Shown here: piece after piece, positions 21,709 through 32,596 of the stretch
Layout of the letters: every line of letters starts with the position of its first letter
Position numbering within the stretch: position 1 is the first letter of the stretch
From: Reticulitermes lucifugus
Taxonomy: Eukaryota; Arthropoda; Insecta; Blattodea; Rhinotermitidae
Length of the DNA stretch: 64,000 nt
Direction: 5' to 3'
Assembly (NCBI GenBank): GCA_026260175.1
Contig: JAKCWW010000668.1
Span: 164-64,163 of the forward strand
Program-made: the position numbers and the translations under genes
The notes under the pieces: generated by a model
The model's input: the letters and a program-made list of their open reading frames with translations, nothing else
Databases searched by the model: none
Told to the model about the DNA's origin: nothing

Positions 21709-22230
21709 TGAGAGTGACTGTATTTTCTGGCAAGTGAAGACAATAGCCTGCTGGTTACTAAGGGTAACTACTGTCAGGCAGAATAAGACAATAGCGAACT
21801 CGTTACTACGGTTGACTGTACTCTCTGACAGATTAAGACAGTAGCCTTCTCGTCACTAAGTGTGACTGTACTGTCTGGCAGGTTAAGCCAGTAGCTTACT
21901 CGTTACTAAGTGTGACTACTGTCTGGCAGGTTAAGACAGTAGCTTACTCGTTACTAAGGGTGCCTGTACTGTCTGGCGGGTTAAGACAGTAGCTTACTCG
22001 TTACTAAGTGTGACTGTACTGTCTGGCAGGTTATGACAGTAGCTTACACGTTATTAAGTGTGACTGTACTGTCTGGCAGGTTAAGATAGTAGCTTACTCG
22101 TTACTAAGTGTGACTGTACTGTCTGGCAGGTTAAGACAGTAGCTTAATCGTTACTAAGTGTGACTGTACTGTTTGGCAGGTTAAGACAGTAGCTTACTCG
22201 TTATTAAGTGTGACTGTACTGTCTGGCAGA
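21709..22230. repeat. 50-bp satellite array, about 10.4 units
   Basis: The unit is about 50 bp and reads TGTGACTGTACTGTCTGGCA, then GGTTAAGACAGTAGCTTACT, then CGTTACTAAG. Units 1-3 at the left are diverged, units 4-10 are nearly identical, and unit 11 stops after about 22 bp. Each unit holds the small palindrome CTGTCT-GGCAGGTTA-AGACAG. The right edge at 22230 is abrupt, passing straight into GC-rich single-copy sequence. Sharp homogeneity to the right suggests recent expansion or exchange from that side. Confidence 0.95.
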
Positions 22231-22599
22231 CTGCGTGGTGCCCGCCACTCGTCACGGCCCGGTTGCTCATTGCCACGGCACGGGTCCACGTCTTCAGTCC
22301 GACTATTTGCAAAGACAAAAAAGATACGTATCGTTGCCCGGGCTGGCAACCAGGCCTGCCAACCACGAGTCACTTCCTGTTATGCTTCTTACGGCTCGCA
22401 CCCAGGCTTCTTATCCAGCGGCGGTGAAGCCTTCCCTCCCCATTCTCGTTCTTTAGGAGAAATCGCTGTTCTGTTCTGCAACAGTACATCCATTTAATTA
22501 ACAAATGATAAGTTCTAGTAAGCTGGTGAAGCTTAAGAAGAAGTGAAGAAGTAAGTTAGTTTTCCTTGTAATGGAGCACCGGAGGAATGAAATTGACAG

Positions 22600-22742
22600 C
22601 GGAAAACCTAAGTACTCGGGGAAAAACCTGTCCCAGTGTCACTTTGTCCACCACAAATCCTACATGGACCGAAGTGGGATCTAACCCGGGCCTCCGCGGT
22701 GAGAGGCCGGCGACTAACCGAATGAGTCATGGCACGGCCCGT
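22600..22742 (-). mobile_element. SINE-C with intact tRNA-like head
   Basis: The minus strand begins 'GGGCCGTGCCATGACTCATT' (A box), passes 'GGTTAGTCGCCGGCCTCTCA' and 'GCCCGGGTTAGATCCCA' (B box) and reaches the diagnostic 'TTTGTGGTGGACAAAGTGAC'. The 3' tail seen in 57553 is absent. Confidence 0.8.
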
Positions 22743-23572
22743 GGGTTGTATTAATTTTATATCAATACCAATAACGGGTACTTTGCATGGCGTTCAGTAA
22801 GACAGTGTTCATTTCCGTATTATGAGGCCGTCGTACGAGACGCTTGTAATAGGCCAGTAGGCGTCATTAACACGTACTACATGTAAATTATGAATTCGGT
22901 GTTGTGATTTTGCAGTGCGATGTCAGTAGTGTCATTAGCTTTGAAACAGGAGGTGTTCAATACAGTAATATCAAGGCCATTGAGCCCGAAAATACTTTTG
23001 AAACTGTGTTAACATTCTCTTAATTTTATTAGTTTTTAGTGACATGAACGGCATGATCGACATTCCCAATTCCTAAGCCCATTCCTGCAGTGTGTGCATG
23101 TTCTGAACACTAAACAAAACAGCAGTGATTCAGCGACCGTTTGTCATAACGTGTAGTGTTACCGCATTGCCTCACCTGCACTGATTTGAGTGTTGCTGCT
23201 TATGTTTGCCATGAATTCCACCTGCCATACTGCGCATGTCTGTTCACCACGCAGGTTCGTGCAGTGTTAACGGTGTACTTGGGAGGTGCCCGTTTCGAAT
23301 TCCATGCTTTGTTTCTGTCTTCCATTCCATCTGCGTTTTTCTTTTTCGTATTTTCATCAGTTTCACCAGGCGGAATGGTCACTTGAAATTGTAGGCGACC
23401 GTATTGCCCGCATACAATTCATTAACACCTTTCTATCACGTTCGACGCCCTGTGACCTACGATTTAATTTTAAAAAATCTAAGAATAGTACTTATTTTAA
23501 GGTGCATTTTGTAGAAGATCTGGGTATAAGAAATGTGTGTGGGAATGGGGTTTAACAGATATTTGACATACC

Positions 23573-23584
23573 AAGAGAGAAACT
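23573..23584. repeat. Left target-site duplication of SINE-A
   Basis: AAGAGAGAAACT, repeated perfectly at 23886-23897. Confidence 0.85.
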
Positions 23585-23885
23585 GTGGGCCGGGATAGCA
23601 TAGTCGGTGTAGCGACTCGCTACGGGCAGGACGGTCCGGGAATCGAATCGCGGTGGGAAAGAGATTTTTCGCACTCGTCCAGACCGGCCCTGGGTCCCAC
23701 CCAGCCTTCTGTACGGTGGGTTCTGGGTCTCTTTTCCGGGGGTAAAGAAGCCGTGGCGTGGCGTTGACCACCCACCTTCCTCTAGCGCCGAGGTTAAAGA
23801 AAGAGTATAGAGCTATACCTCTGCTTCTCCTCTGGGCCTTCGCGGCAGGTTATAGGGTGAACTTAACCTTTATTTTTATCTTACG
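23585..23885 (+). mobile_element. SINE-A, complete with target-site duplication
   Basis: This is the reference copy for the family here. The head has an A box 'TAGCATAGTCGGTGTAGCGA' and a B box 'GGGAATCGAATCGC' at about 23639. The core carries 'CCAGACCGGCCCTGGGTCCC' and 'CCGGGGGTAAAGAAGCCG', and the tail 'AAAGAAAGAGTATAGAGCTA' and 'GGGCCTTCGCGGC' end in 'ACTTAACCTTTATTTTTATC'. Perfect 12-bp direct repeats flank it, the hallmark of LINE-type target-primed insertion. It is one of the younger insertions in the window. Confidence 0.92.
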
Positions 23886-24059
23886 AAGAGAGAAACTAAA
23901 CAGGGAATAACTCAATCGTAAATGGATATTCGTATAATTTAGCAGGCTGAAACAGTTGAATATATTGGACACCATGCGTATCAGTGGAAAACTTAATCTG
24001 GAGAATAAAATTATAGTTTGGGTAAAACGGAGCCGCGTTAAAATCATGTTAAGAAATAA

Positions 24060-24290
24060 TCGGAAAAAACATAACTATACCGACATTTGCGTTTGAATCG
24101 GAAACCTGGACACAAGAAAGAAGGGAATGGGAAGACGTGGAATCACAACATACAAAGATCCCCAGATCGCTTGTGGGTGCGTCTAGAACAGACCATTGAA
24201 GTAATGAATTTGGAGAACAACCGGGAGACGCGTATATTGAGCAGATGCAGAAATTGCAGTTGTATTACAGGCCTAGAAACAGAAATTTCA
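24060..24290 (+). mobile_element. LINE 3' coding fragment
   Basis: One frame reads IPTFAFESETWTQERREWEDVESQHTK, like the LINE tail pattern (L)PTLTYGSETWTLTKR. The downstream R(R)..RNE.I segment is only weakly visible. It is a dead, isolated fragment followed by a SINE-C copy at 24366. Confidence 0.5.
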
Positions 24291-24365
24291 AGACCAGTCG
24301 TAGTGTGTTATATCGGCACAGAGACATCTGCAGTTCGTCTGCGCTTCCTTGTACTATCGTGTAAG

Positions 24366-24545
24366 GCCGTGCCATGTCTCAAGCGGTTAGTCCATGTGGG
24401 ATTTGTGGTGGACAAAGTGGCACTGGGACAGGGTTTTCCCGGAGTACTTCGGTTTTCCCCTGTCAATTTCATTCCACGGGTGCTCCATTACAAGGAAAAG
24501 GGAAAAAAAACTAATCATCTTCATCACAGGGTTGTACAATAAGCC
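24366..24545 (+). mobile_element. SINE-C, internally deleted head
   Basis: It starts 'GGCCGTGCCATGTCTCAAGC' and 'GGTTAGTCCATGTGGGATTT', so the segment holding the B box (present in 22600 and 57553) has been deleted. The body 'GTGGTGGACAAAGTGGCACT' and 'GGAGTACTTCGGTTTTCCCC' is well kept. Confidence 0.8.
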
Positions 24546-24740
24546 TCAAGACAGCGGTGCGTCCGTAGCATCTGCTGCGAGGCCTTTACCACAAAAAAAT
24601 ATCGTGTAATCGTTTACCAGAAGTAATGATAATGTGTGTAAGTGGTGTTTAATGTTCAGCCATATTGCGGGCGTAGCTTTACTTGTATTTAATTTACATC
24701 ATCGTTGTCTCGCCCTTCCACGTATCTGTGGAGACACTCA

Positions 24741-24767
24741 AACACGCACACGCGCGCGCGCGCGCGA
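24741..24767. repeat. (CA)n/(CG)n microsatellite
   Basis: A short ACACGCACAC run passing into a (CG)n run. Confidence 0.9.
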
Positions 24768-24899
24768 TTATCATATGCCAACTGCGTATACCCGGAACGT
24801 CTCTGCCGTCTCACTTGTACAAGCATGTTCGCAGGGTCATAATTTCAAAAACCCGTATAAAGTAAATTTAGCGAAACCTTGCCGTACAGCGTGGTTTAG

Positions 24900-26440
24900 G
24901 TAAATTCCCTCACATCTAACTAAATTGTTGTCTTCATATAAGGATGTTAAAGCTTAAGTTAAATGATACTGGTACCTGTGGTGTAAAATTTGCCGAACTT
25001 TCCGGTTCAGTCCATCAGATGCCGTCCATGTTTTCCCATTGTTTTTACTCGTGATTCCAATAATGCATCCGCATACATGCCTGCTTATTATCACCATTCG
25101 TGTCTTTTGCTGCCGGGGAGGGAACTTGGTTCGACTAGGTACTTGCTGGCGTGGTAGCCAGACCCCCCGGTGTGTGTCATGTTGGTTCTACTTGGTCTGC
25201 TGTGTACGTAAATTGAAGGTTCTGAAGTTGGCGTTTCTGGAAAGGGGTGGGGGGCTGGTGGTGAGTATTGCTAAGGTTGGCAACGGATTTGTTTTCCTTT
25301 TCTTGTTTCGTCTTTTGCACGTCGCTCGCAGCACAGCGCTGGATGTAGAAGCTCTTGCGGGTCGTGTGTGACTGCTGTGTCCTGTGTCGTGCCTACTGGG
25401 TTTTTGTGAGTTTGTGTGTTTGCTTCCAGCCACCAGATAGTTTGAGTTTCTTTACGGGTTTATTTTAATGGTTCTTGTGACAGTAAATATCAGGTCCATT
25501 CGTTGTATGAAAAGTAACGCCATTTTGTCTTGCGAAGTTTGCTTTCATGTTCTTTTTTTTTTTTGCTATCAGTTTTCGTAGTAGTGTGACGCCTGAATAC
25601 ATTTTTAGTATGTCTGTTTAGTTAGGAGTATGTTAGATTGCAGTTGATATTGTGTGCCTTTCTTCTGGTGGCTTTCATTTCTTTTCTCTGTTGTTATAAT
25701 TCACGTGATGTGCACCAAATTTAAACATTGCAGTGGTCCATGTATAGTCGGACTCGTTGGAGCATAGAAGATACCCTTCGTGCCAGTTTGCTTGTTTATT
25801 TGTATCCTGTAAATTTAAAAGTTGATATCTTGACCTAGTTGACGTTTTTGCGTCGGATTGTATTATTTATTGCTGATTTGCTATACTTGAAGTATCGGAA
25901 GTAGTTTGAGTTGCGTGAATTGTAAACGAAAACATTTATTGTGTGTCTGGAGTGAACTGTCGTTTGAAAGTGTTTGGTTTAGTGCCTGCCATATGCATCG
26001 TTACGTTTTCGCATACAACGTGGTGTCATGTTCATTGCAGATTAACCAGAGCTGGAGTGTTCATGCCGCACTTTCAAATTTCGTGAAATAATTGTAGTAC
26101 TGAAGAGTTCTGTGTTGTATTTTGTGAAATGTTAATTCGATATTCAGTGTGCGGTATTCAGTTAACTGAGACGTGCGTATCTCATAAAGAAAGAGATGTT
26201 AACGCATTTGCATCTTTGTCCAGTGAACCACCTGTTGCTTGATTTCAAATCTAGTGCGCAAGCGTAATAGAAGTATTTGGAAATAAAAATGTATCAGTAA
26301 TTAAACAGCTGCCAAGAATAATTCACAGTGTACACAGGAAAGTGTTACGTATTTAAAGACACGTTACTGTGGTTGTGTAAGTGCAGGGCCTGCGGAACCC
26401 TAGCAGTTAATGGAAACTAAAAACAGATGGTGCTGGTGTC
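24900..26440 (+). other. Repeat-poor region upstream of the candidate exon
   Basis: No SINE, LINE or MITE is recognised over about 1.5 kb, in contrast to the rest of the window. It is T-rich, with a T-run at 25552-25564. It could hold the promoter or 5' untranslated region of the exon at 26468. Possible acceptors (TTCATTGCAG at 26040; GTAAGTGCAG at 26364) are seen, but none is strong enough to call. Confidence 0.35.
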
Positions 26441-26467
26441 AGTTTATTGGAAACGGATAACGAATTT

Positions 26468-26701
26468 ATGAATCCCTGTTGTGAGAGACAAATGAATACA
26501 ATCACGATGTTGGGCCCGAACAGCTCTTCCGGCAGTTGTTACATGAACTCTGGAACTATGCGTAACAATGGCAATAATGTACGTAACTTCAACAGATGCA
26601 TCACGATGGATTTAGCTCCAGAATTCATAAACACCGATCTTCTGGTACAACAGCGATACTGGGCGTACAACGGGGCTGCAGCCAGCGGGCAGGAAAGTGG
26701 G
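26468..26701 (+). CDS. Candidate N-terminal coding exon, unknown protein
   Basis: An open frame without repeat similarity encodes about 78 residues starting MNPCCERQMNTITMLGPNSS and ending YWAYNGAAASGQESG. The frame is open upstream to 26411, but the first ATG in it is at 26468; ATGs at 26492 and 26507 are alternatives with better flanks. It ends at a clean donor, GGG|GTATGT at 26702, in phase 0. The peptide is rich in Asn, Ser, Gly and Met, as in disordered N-terminal regions of regulatory proteins, followed by a more structured-looking FINTDLLVQQRYWAYNG. No domain was recognised. It sits in the most repeat-poor part of the window. A downstream phase-0 micro-exon candidate lies at 29566-29607. 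What supports it is its length, composition, position and donor; chance remains possible. Confidence 0.5.
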
Positions 26702-28610
26702 GTATGTACTGCTGTCTGTAAAATCGCCTTATTTTATGCACTAACGTGAGTAAAAATTGCATGTGACCTAGAGCAGTGGGTGGAATTAATTTAAACGTCT
26801 GGTTTTGCTGAAGAAGTTGTACTAAGGATAACTGTTCAGTGGCCGTAATAAAGAGATAACACGACAGCGCACGCTGTCTGAGGGAAGGTGACTGTATTTT
26901 CTTGAATTTTAATACAGCATTTACACTGTATTTACATGTAAATCATTTAACAACATCATATCAGTTGCACAGGGAGAGTATCATCAAGTATAGGGTAATT
27001 ATTTTATCTGACAACTGTTGGTTGCCACCTCAGTCGCCTCGTTGATCGTGGGCTCAATCTGACCGCCGACACTTTCGGCTGAGTCGCGACGAGAAGTAAC
27101 AAACGACAGTTCTCATAAAACGACAGCACCTTCAACCTGCGGTGTATATAGGATATGACATCGAATTTTAGGGTTATTGTGAGTTATGGAAGTGATTGAG
27201 GCATGTTTTAAGGTGGTAACGGGCCGCATCTGGAGAAACGCGAGTAAAATTATTATACCATAGTATACTGCTGGATGTCACTAGATGTTTGGCGAAGGCG
27301 GTCCGCGATCACCAACGACTGCTTGCAGTAGAGTTGTGACAGTTATCATTTTTATTAGGGGTGTTACGGTCCGGCGTTGTAATGGTGGGTTCCTCCGAAA
27401 CGATGGCGCCTGCCTACCAACTACACAGCATCACATCCCAGAAGAATATAAACAATGTTAATAGCCGATCCCGTGCATGTGTATTTCAGTATATACATCG
27501 TAGTTCAAGTAGCAACCTATCGCTGCTGGTTGAAATGTGTGTGTTGAATTCTGATGCCTTCTCTGTCTTATTGTAACGTGAATGCTGACATTTTGAGCAG
27601 AGTGGCTTTGCTTACCGGCAGTATAGATCACTTTATACGGACAGAAGATGTGAGAGCAAGGCCTCCTCGGTAATTGCTCTTCATTTCTTGTTCGATGTGC
27701 AAGGAAAGCGATGTAATGTATAATTTGTTTTGTACAGTCAGTGGAAACCAAACTGCTCGCAGTTCCGAGAAATCGAAAGAATTGGCACGTGAACAAAGAA
27801 GGTCGCTACGAAAGTACACGATATGACTCGAACCTTCACGAAGTTAAAAAGTTGAAGTAAATACAATGTATGTTCATATATAATCCATTATTCTCTATAA
27901 TTGTAATTGTATTTTACTTGTATCTTATTTTCGACCTCGGTTATTGCACGACATTTATGCAACTGCTGAGGTTGCATACGTCAGATGTTTTTCGGCTATG
28001 AGTACGAATGAAAGTAGGTAAGCGTTGGAGGGTAATGTTCAAACATTTCCCTGATGGTACTGAGGAAGAGCATGAAGCCTGCAATTAGGATAGCTGGTAA
28101 CGCGTTCGAGATTCAAGTCTAGTATCTCACGACAAGTGTCCAACATTACCCATTGATAGTCTGTTATTTACTGATTTGTCTGTTTTTGTTAACGCGATAC
28201 GGACTTATGCTTTTTGTTGTAAATTGTTTCAGCTCATTCGTATCATTGCAACTGGTACTTAGTCTTGTTTGCCGAGTCCATACATATTCTTTTGCGTGGA
28301 GGATTATAACCTGTGAACACATTGTCATTAAATTTAGAGCTGCGAGTCCAGAAAATGTGTTGGATCACATTTAGGCAGATTTTCCCCCGAATGAAGTCCG
28401 AAATTATTATTAACGATGCACACGCGCGCGCACGCACTCGTACGAGTATGAAGTACACGTGAACTACTTTATTGTCGGTTATGATGTATTGGAAAGAATG
28501 ACATGCGACGTCGCAGTGTTATATCAGAACTGTTGCCAAATTTGTCATCCTGGAGTTTAAATGTGAAAGTACGTTTGTTTGCAATGCTGTCCGATACCTG
28601 AAATAGCATT
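26702..28610. other. Presumed intron start, few features
   Basis: If the exon at 26468 is real this is intron. Apart from an FB-arm fragment at 27380-27455 nothing was recognised. Confidence 0.35.
27380..27455 (+). mobile_element. FB right-arm fragment
   Basis: The order 'CCGAAACGATGGCGCCTGCC', 'TACCAACTACACAGCATCAC' and 'ATCCCAGAAGA' follows the FB right arm (CCCGAAACGTCGG..ACTACC..CGTAATATCCCAGAAGA). The left arm is missing. Confidence 0.5.
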
Positions 28611-28617
28611 CCTTTGT

Positions 28618-28830
28618 TTTAAGGTTCCCAGGCTTCGCCCGCTTATCATTCTGATAATAGTAGTATTAAGATGAGGAATATTTGGCGTCTGTGGAATAAT
28701 ACTGGTGGTGGAAAACCAAAGAACTCGGAAGAAAAACGTGTCCCGTTACCACTTTGTCCACCAAATATCTCACATACCGGCCGGGGATCGAGACCGGGCG
28801 TGTTTGGTGACAGGCCGGTGACCAGTGTAT
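28618..28830 (-). mobile_element. SINE-C
   Basis: The minus strand carries a head remnant 'CGGTCTCGATCCCCGGCCGG' (B box), the diagnostic 'TTTGGTGGACAAAGTGGTAA', 'CGAGTTCTTTGGTTTTCC' and the tail 'GGCGAAGCCTGGGAACCTT'. It retains the long tail also seen at 10195. Confidence 0.75.
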
Positions 28831-28861
28831 ACATAGAGATTCCGGTCGTACCTCACAGAGA

Positions 28862-29035
28862 GTTGTTTCTACTAGGAAGACCAGTCGGCGAGTTTTGTGT
28901 AGGAAGTATTCGCTGTGTGCGTTAGGAATGCTATTGAACACACACACACACATTGTGCAGGCAAGACACAGAGCTTTAGCGTTGAACCTGACGGTACACA
29001 TGCAAACTGCCGTGCTGTTTGAAAGGTTTTAATAT
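28862..29035 (+). mobile_element. Family F, degenerate copy
   Basis: The order 'TATTCGCTGTGTGCGTTAGG', an (AC)n run, 'TTGTGCAGGCAAGACACAGA' and 'GTTGAACCTGACGGTACA' to 'GAAAGGTTTTAA' matches the 10402 and 11064 copies with many changes. Confidence 0.5.
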
Positions 29036-29155
29036 CTGAGAAACAGGATTTGTGTAGAAAGTGAAGTTTGGAGTTGTTTTTTTCATTTCAGTGTCGCAGC
29101 CTAAAACGGCTAAGCCAAATCCTCTTTACCTCTGGCAAGCCGGAATTTCGCATAC

Positions 29156-29187
29156 GAATATGCGCAGACATATACGTGCGCATATTC
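29156..29187. repeat. 10-bp perfect inverted repeat
   Basis: GAATATGCGC and GCGCATATTC are separated by 12 bp. No transposon context was seen, although a MITE begins 34 bp downstream. Confidence 0.7.
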
Positions 29188-29220
29188 TAGATGCTAGTGA
29201 CGCGTGTGCTTCTGGAAGTA

Positions 29221-29450
29221 CAGGGTTATTCATAATTCCCTGACATAGTTTACAAAATCGGTACACTGGAATGGCGGAAAGGACTTGAACGTGGGACCAC
29301 CAACAGAGCTATTTGAGAGCTGGGTATCCCACAGCCTAACCTGTGGCGAATACTTCGCAAGCTTCTGCGGGTGAAACCATACGGCCATCCTTTCCGCCAT
29401 TCAAGTGTACCGATTTTATGAAATGTGTCAGGGAATTATGAATGACCCTG
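29221..29450. mobile_element. Mariner-like MITE with long inverted repeats and TA duplication
   Basis: The ends start CAGGGTTATTCATAATTCCC and, on the other strand, CAGGGTCATTCATAATTCCC, and stay nearly identical for about 68 bp. TA lies on each side (29219-29220 and 29451-29452), as expected for Tc1/mariner insertion. The 230-bp element has no coding capacity. A B-box-like 'ACGTTCAAGTCC' lies inside on the minus strand. Arm identity near 90% suggests moderate age. Confidence 0.85.
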
Positions 29451-29565
29451 TAGTTTGTGTTACATTATACGCAGGCGTAAACATACATACTGGTGGCAGT
29501 GTGTACACCAGAAAATATTGTTTCTCTGTCTGAATTTTGTTACAGTTGTTGTTTTCTTTTTTCAG

Positions 29566-29607
29566 GTGAGTGTCTGGTCTCCAACTGTGGGGAGGTCCGA
29601 GTCCTAT
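29566..29607 (+). promoter_or_regulatory. Candidate recursive splice site or 42-nt micro-exon (RS2)
   Basis: A strong pyrimidine tract ends in TTCTTTTTTCAG|GTGAGT at 29565/29566, and a second donor GTAAGT follows at 29608. As a recursive site the GTGAGT would act as a regenerated donor. As an ordinary exon the 42 nt fit phase 0 and would encode VSVWSPTVGRSESY, compatible with the phase-0 donor at 26702. Both readings use the same acceptor. The first 8 nt after the CAG are the same as in RS1 at 938 (GTGAGTGT). Confidence 0.5.
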
Positions 29608-30159
29608 GTAAGTGTTTGACTTCCACGTTTATATATATATGTATATATTTAGAACGTAAATTAAACGTGACTGATACAAGGGACTGTTCATGTGTCATAA
29701 CCTGAACGACTGCCTGATATTTTAAGCTGGCAAGTCCTAAGATATGAACTGTGTGTTCTCATCTTCGGTAGTCTTTAATTTATTGCATTCTTACATTGCG
29801 AAGGTCTCGGTGACAGTAGCAGCAGAAATATGTCAGTGTACGGTGCTGGTAAAGAATAATGGCAGGGCTACTTAGTGGAGTTGCATTTTCGTTCCCATTG
29901 ACGTTTGCCTCAGCCCTCCTGACGCGTGTCTGTAATACATGGTTAGGCTGAACGGTTACGTAATTGTAGGCAGTGTAATAAACTGTCTTTGATTGTCACT
30001 AGTACCGCAACAAACTCTGAAGTTACGGGCATCGATAGGGGGTTGGAACTGGAACTGTACGTGTACTCGTGGATGGATATCCCGCTACAGCGGGGCCAGT
30101 CATGGTGTGCGTTATTTCATAATTGTTCGAGTTAATTTTTGTTTGGTTTACGATGCTGT

Positions 30160-30205
30160 CGTTATCTTAGAATGTATATATACATATATATAATAATATG
30201 TATGT
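30160..30205. repeat. AT-rich low-complexity tract
   Basis: Alternating TATATA and GTATG steps. Confidence 0.8.
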
Positions 30206-30229
30206 ATATTAGCGTCAAATAATAGTCTG

Positions 30230-30380
30230 GATTGGAAAGGATTCGGAAAGAGCGGCTGTGGCCAAATCGAGGCTTTATTCCGGCAGTTTCCTGGTGGAAC
30301 AGAGGACGTTCACGACTGACCTCAGTTAGGTTAGCTGGTGTACAGGCCGAGATACGAACCGGGCACATCCCTAGCTCAAG
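30230..30380 (+). repeat. Dispersed repeat family G, copy 2
   Basis: The segment from 'TTATTCCGGCAGTTTCCTGG' to 'GGCCGAGATACGAACCGGGC' is similar to the reverse complement of 10845-10945. Translation gives SVRLAGVQAEIRT, the same peptide type as the minus strand of copy 1. Confidence 0.6.
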
Positions 30381-30784
30381 GCTAGAGTGTGTGTGTGTGG
30401 GGTCGGTAATTACGAGTAAATATGTTTTACAATTGAACTCATTAATGTGTGACATATTTAAAATAATGATTAGCGTGATATTCCTGACCGCCTTTCTACG
30501 CGCCAGTGTCCACCTGCCTTCTTGTTACACCAGGAAACTTTTAATCGGTCTACAAGTGTTCTTCCGTATGTGCGCTCCTCAGCGGATTTCACAGCATGGA
30601 TACTTGCAGTGTGAGACGTAACAGCACATTTGTTGGTGGTGGGGTTGCAGAAGCATTGGGGTAATCTGAAAACGTAACCTGATTCTCAGCCCGCAAGGTA
30701 ATATGTAGATCTGAAGTTCATTGCAGTAGCGTGATTGCCAACGTAGGCGTACGGCGTTAAGTTACAGAAATGTAAGGCATAATT

Positions 30785-30960
30785 GAAGGCCCAGAGGGGG
30801 AGTAGAGGTATAGCTCTACTCTTTCTTTGACCTTGGCACTAGATGTGGGTGGGTGGTCAACTCCACGACCCGGCCGCTTTACCCCTGGGAAAGAGACCCG
30901 GTAGCCATTGTATAGGAGGCTGGGTGGGCCCCAGGGCCGGTCTGAACGGCTGCATAAAAG
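30785..30960 (-). mobile_element. SINE-A, head truncated
   Basis: Minus strand: the core 'CCAGACCGGCCC' analogue near 30940, 'CCCAGGGGTAAAGCGGCCGG', 'AAAGAAAGAGTAGAGCTATA' and 'CCCCCTCTGGGCCTTC'. The tRNA-like head is missing. Confidence 0.85.
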
Positions 30961-30964
30961 TTAG

Positions 30965-32550
30965 AGAAATGTAGGTATGTAATTTGTTAATGTTTAGGCA
31001 GAGAGTTTGGGAGTGTTGTGTGCTTCACACGCCCTTCGACTGATGTTTTCCAAAGTTTTTCCGTTGGTTAAGACGTGGTTTCAGGCCTATGTAGTAGGCC
31101 GTGGTTGTCGTGGGGTCAGTGCGCCAAGAACATTTGACTTATGCGGAATGTTGACATTGAGCGCAGCGCTGATTCACGGTCCCAAAGTTGTGCACCAGGT
31201 TGATATGCATGGGTGAGGGGTTTCTTTGATGTCGTGTTTCTCGGTCGTTCAGTCGAAGAAAGTACATGTTTGACATGCAGCTGGTCCGGCCCTTTTTTTA
31301 ATAAGCATTGTTCCATTTGCTCTCCTTTTAGCACATTATTTGACGTCTTATCGACGTGAAATGCTGTAAACTTAATTACCCTAACGTGTGGTTGACTATT
31401 GCTGATTATTTTTGTACGATAGTCTAGAAGTGTTTCCCAAACTTTTTTTTCCTCCCATGAACACGTACAATAATTTTTCACATTCCGAGGAACCCTTACC
31501 TACGGAAACGTTTACAGGCCAGAAGAAGTTGATGGCGGTGAGCGCAGTTCAGTAGCTGCTAAATTCCTGTCAAGAAAATGTATGGTCTATGTATGTAATG
31601 TATATATGTATGTAATATGTCACCTTACATTGTAAGAAAAAACTGAAACATTTTTCTGGCGTTCGGAGGATATTTAGAATTTGTGTCGGTATTTTAAAAT
31701 TTTAATCATTTTTATGAATTTCACGATTTGTGGCAGCACTCCAGTGATGTTCTTTGGAACCCTGTTTGGAAACAGTGGTATAGAAACGAGCTGTTCTTTT
31801 TCAGACGTTAATACTTTGTTTTAAGTTTTAACGGTGACACTGTACTGTGTGTATGTGCAAAGTTTCAAACAGTCCTGGTTTAGGCCTGCTGGAAACTTTA
31901 ATGACATCCGACGTCACGTGGCTACAGTAAGCTGTAAAAAAAAGCATATGAAGGAATTTAACCCGTCCATATTGCGCACGAGAAATCTCTCTTGTAGGTT
32001 GTTTCTTTTCGCGTTTTAGATCAGTGAAAGGAATGTATTTATATGTTTCTGACCTAAACGTAACTGTGGTATGGTTAGTCAACTGTTGTCACTGGACCGT
32101 AACAGCAAGAGTATGTTTGCAGAAACTTTGTATGGCCTGTATCAAGAATTCTTGTAATCGCAGTCTTACGTGACGATAACGTAACGATTGTGGTTTAGAC
32201 TTCAGTGAAATGAATAGCGGAGGACCGGAGGAGACTGGTACAGATGTTTTCACGTTCTTAATTAGTTTATATAGAGTAAGACGCGTGTATCGGACAATGA
32301 TTCCAATACCGAGAATATGGAAAGATAAGCGATACAGAATTGCATATAGTAAGCAGAAACTTTATCGTGAAAGCGGAAAGGGATGTTGATCCATATTTCG
32401 CTTCCTGGAACCTACCTGAAAGGGAATATTTGTAATAAATATGAAAGAATTAGGCCTGAACGTCGACATAGTAACTGTAGATTACTTTAATAAAGAACGA
32501 GAAGAAGTAAGAATTACGGGAAAGGAAAATTAGAAGTTCTAGGCTATAGC
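30965..32550. other. Unassigned DNA
   Basis: No exon or repeat was recognised in this stretch. Confidence 0.4.
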
Positions 32551-32596
32551 ATGAATTTCTGCCCAGTAACATAGTCTGTAGCATGTACTGTCCTCG

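Noticed and set aside
24087-24542. 151-codon plus-strand frame, the longest in the window
   Set aside because: It joins a dead LINE fragment to a SINE-C copy and is not a gene.
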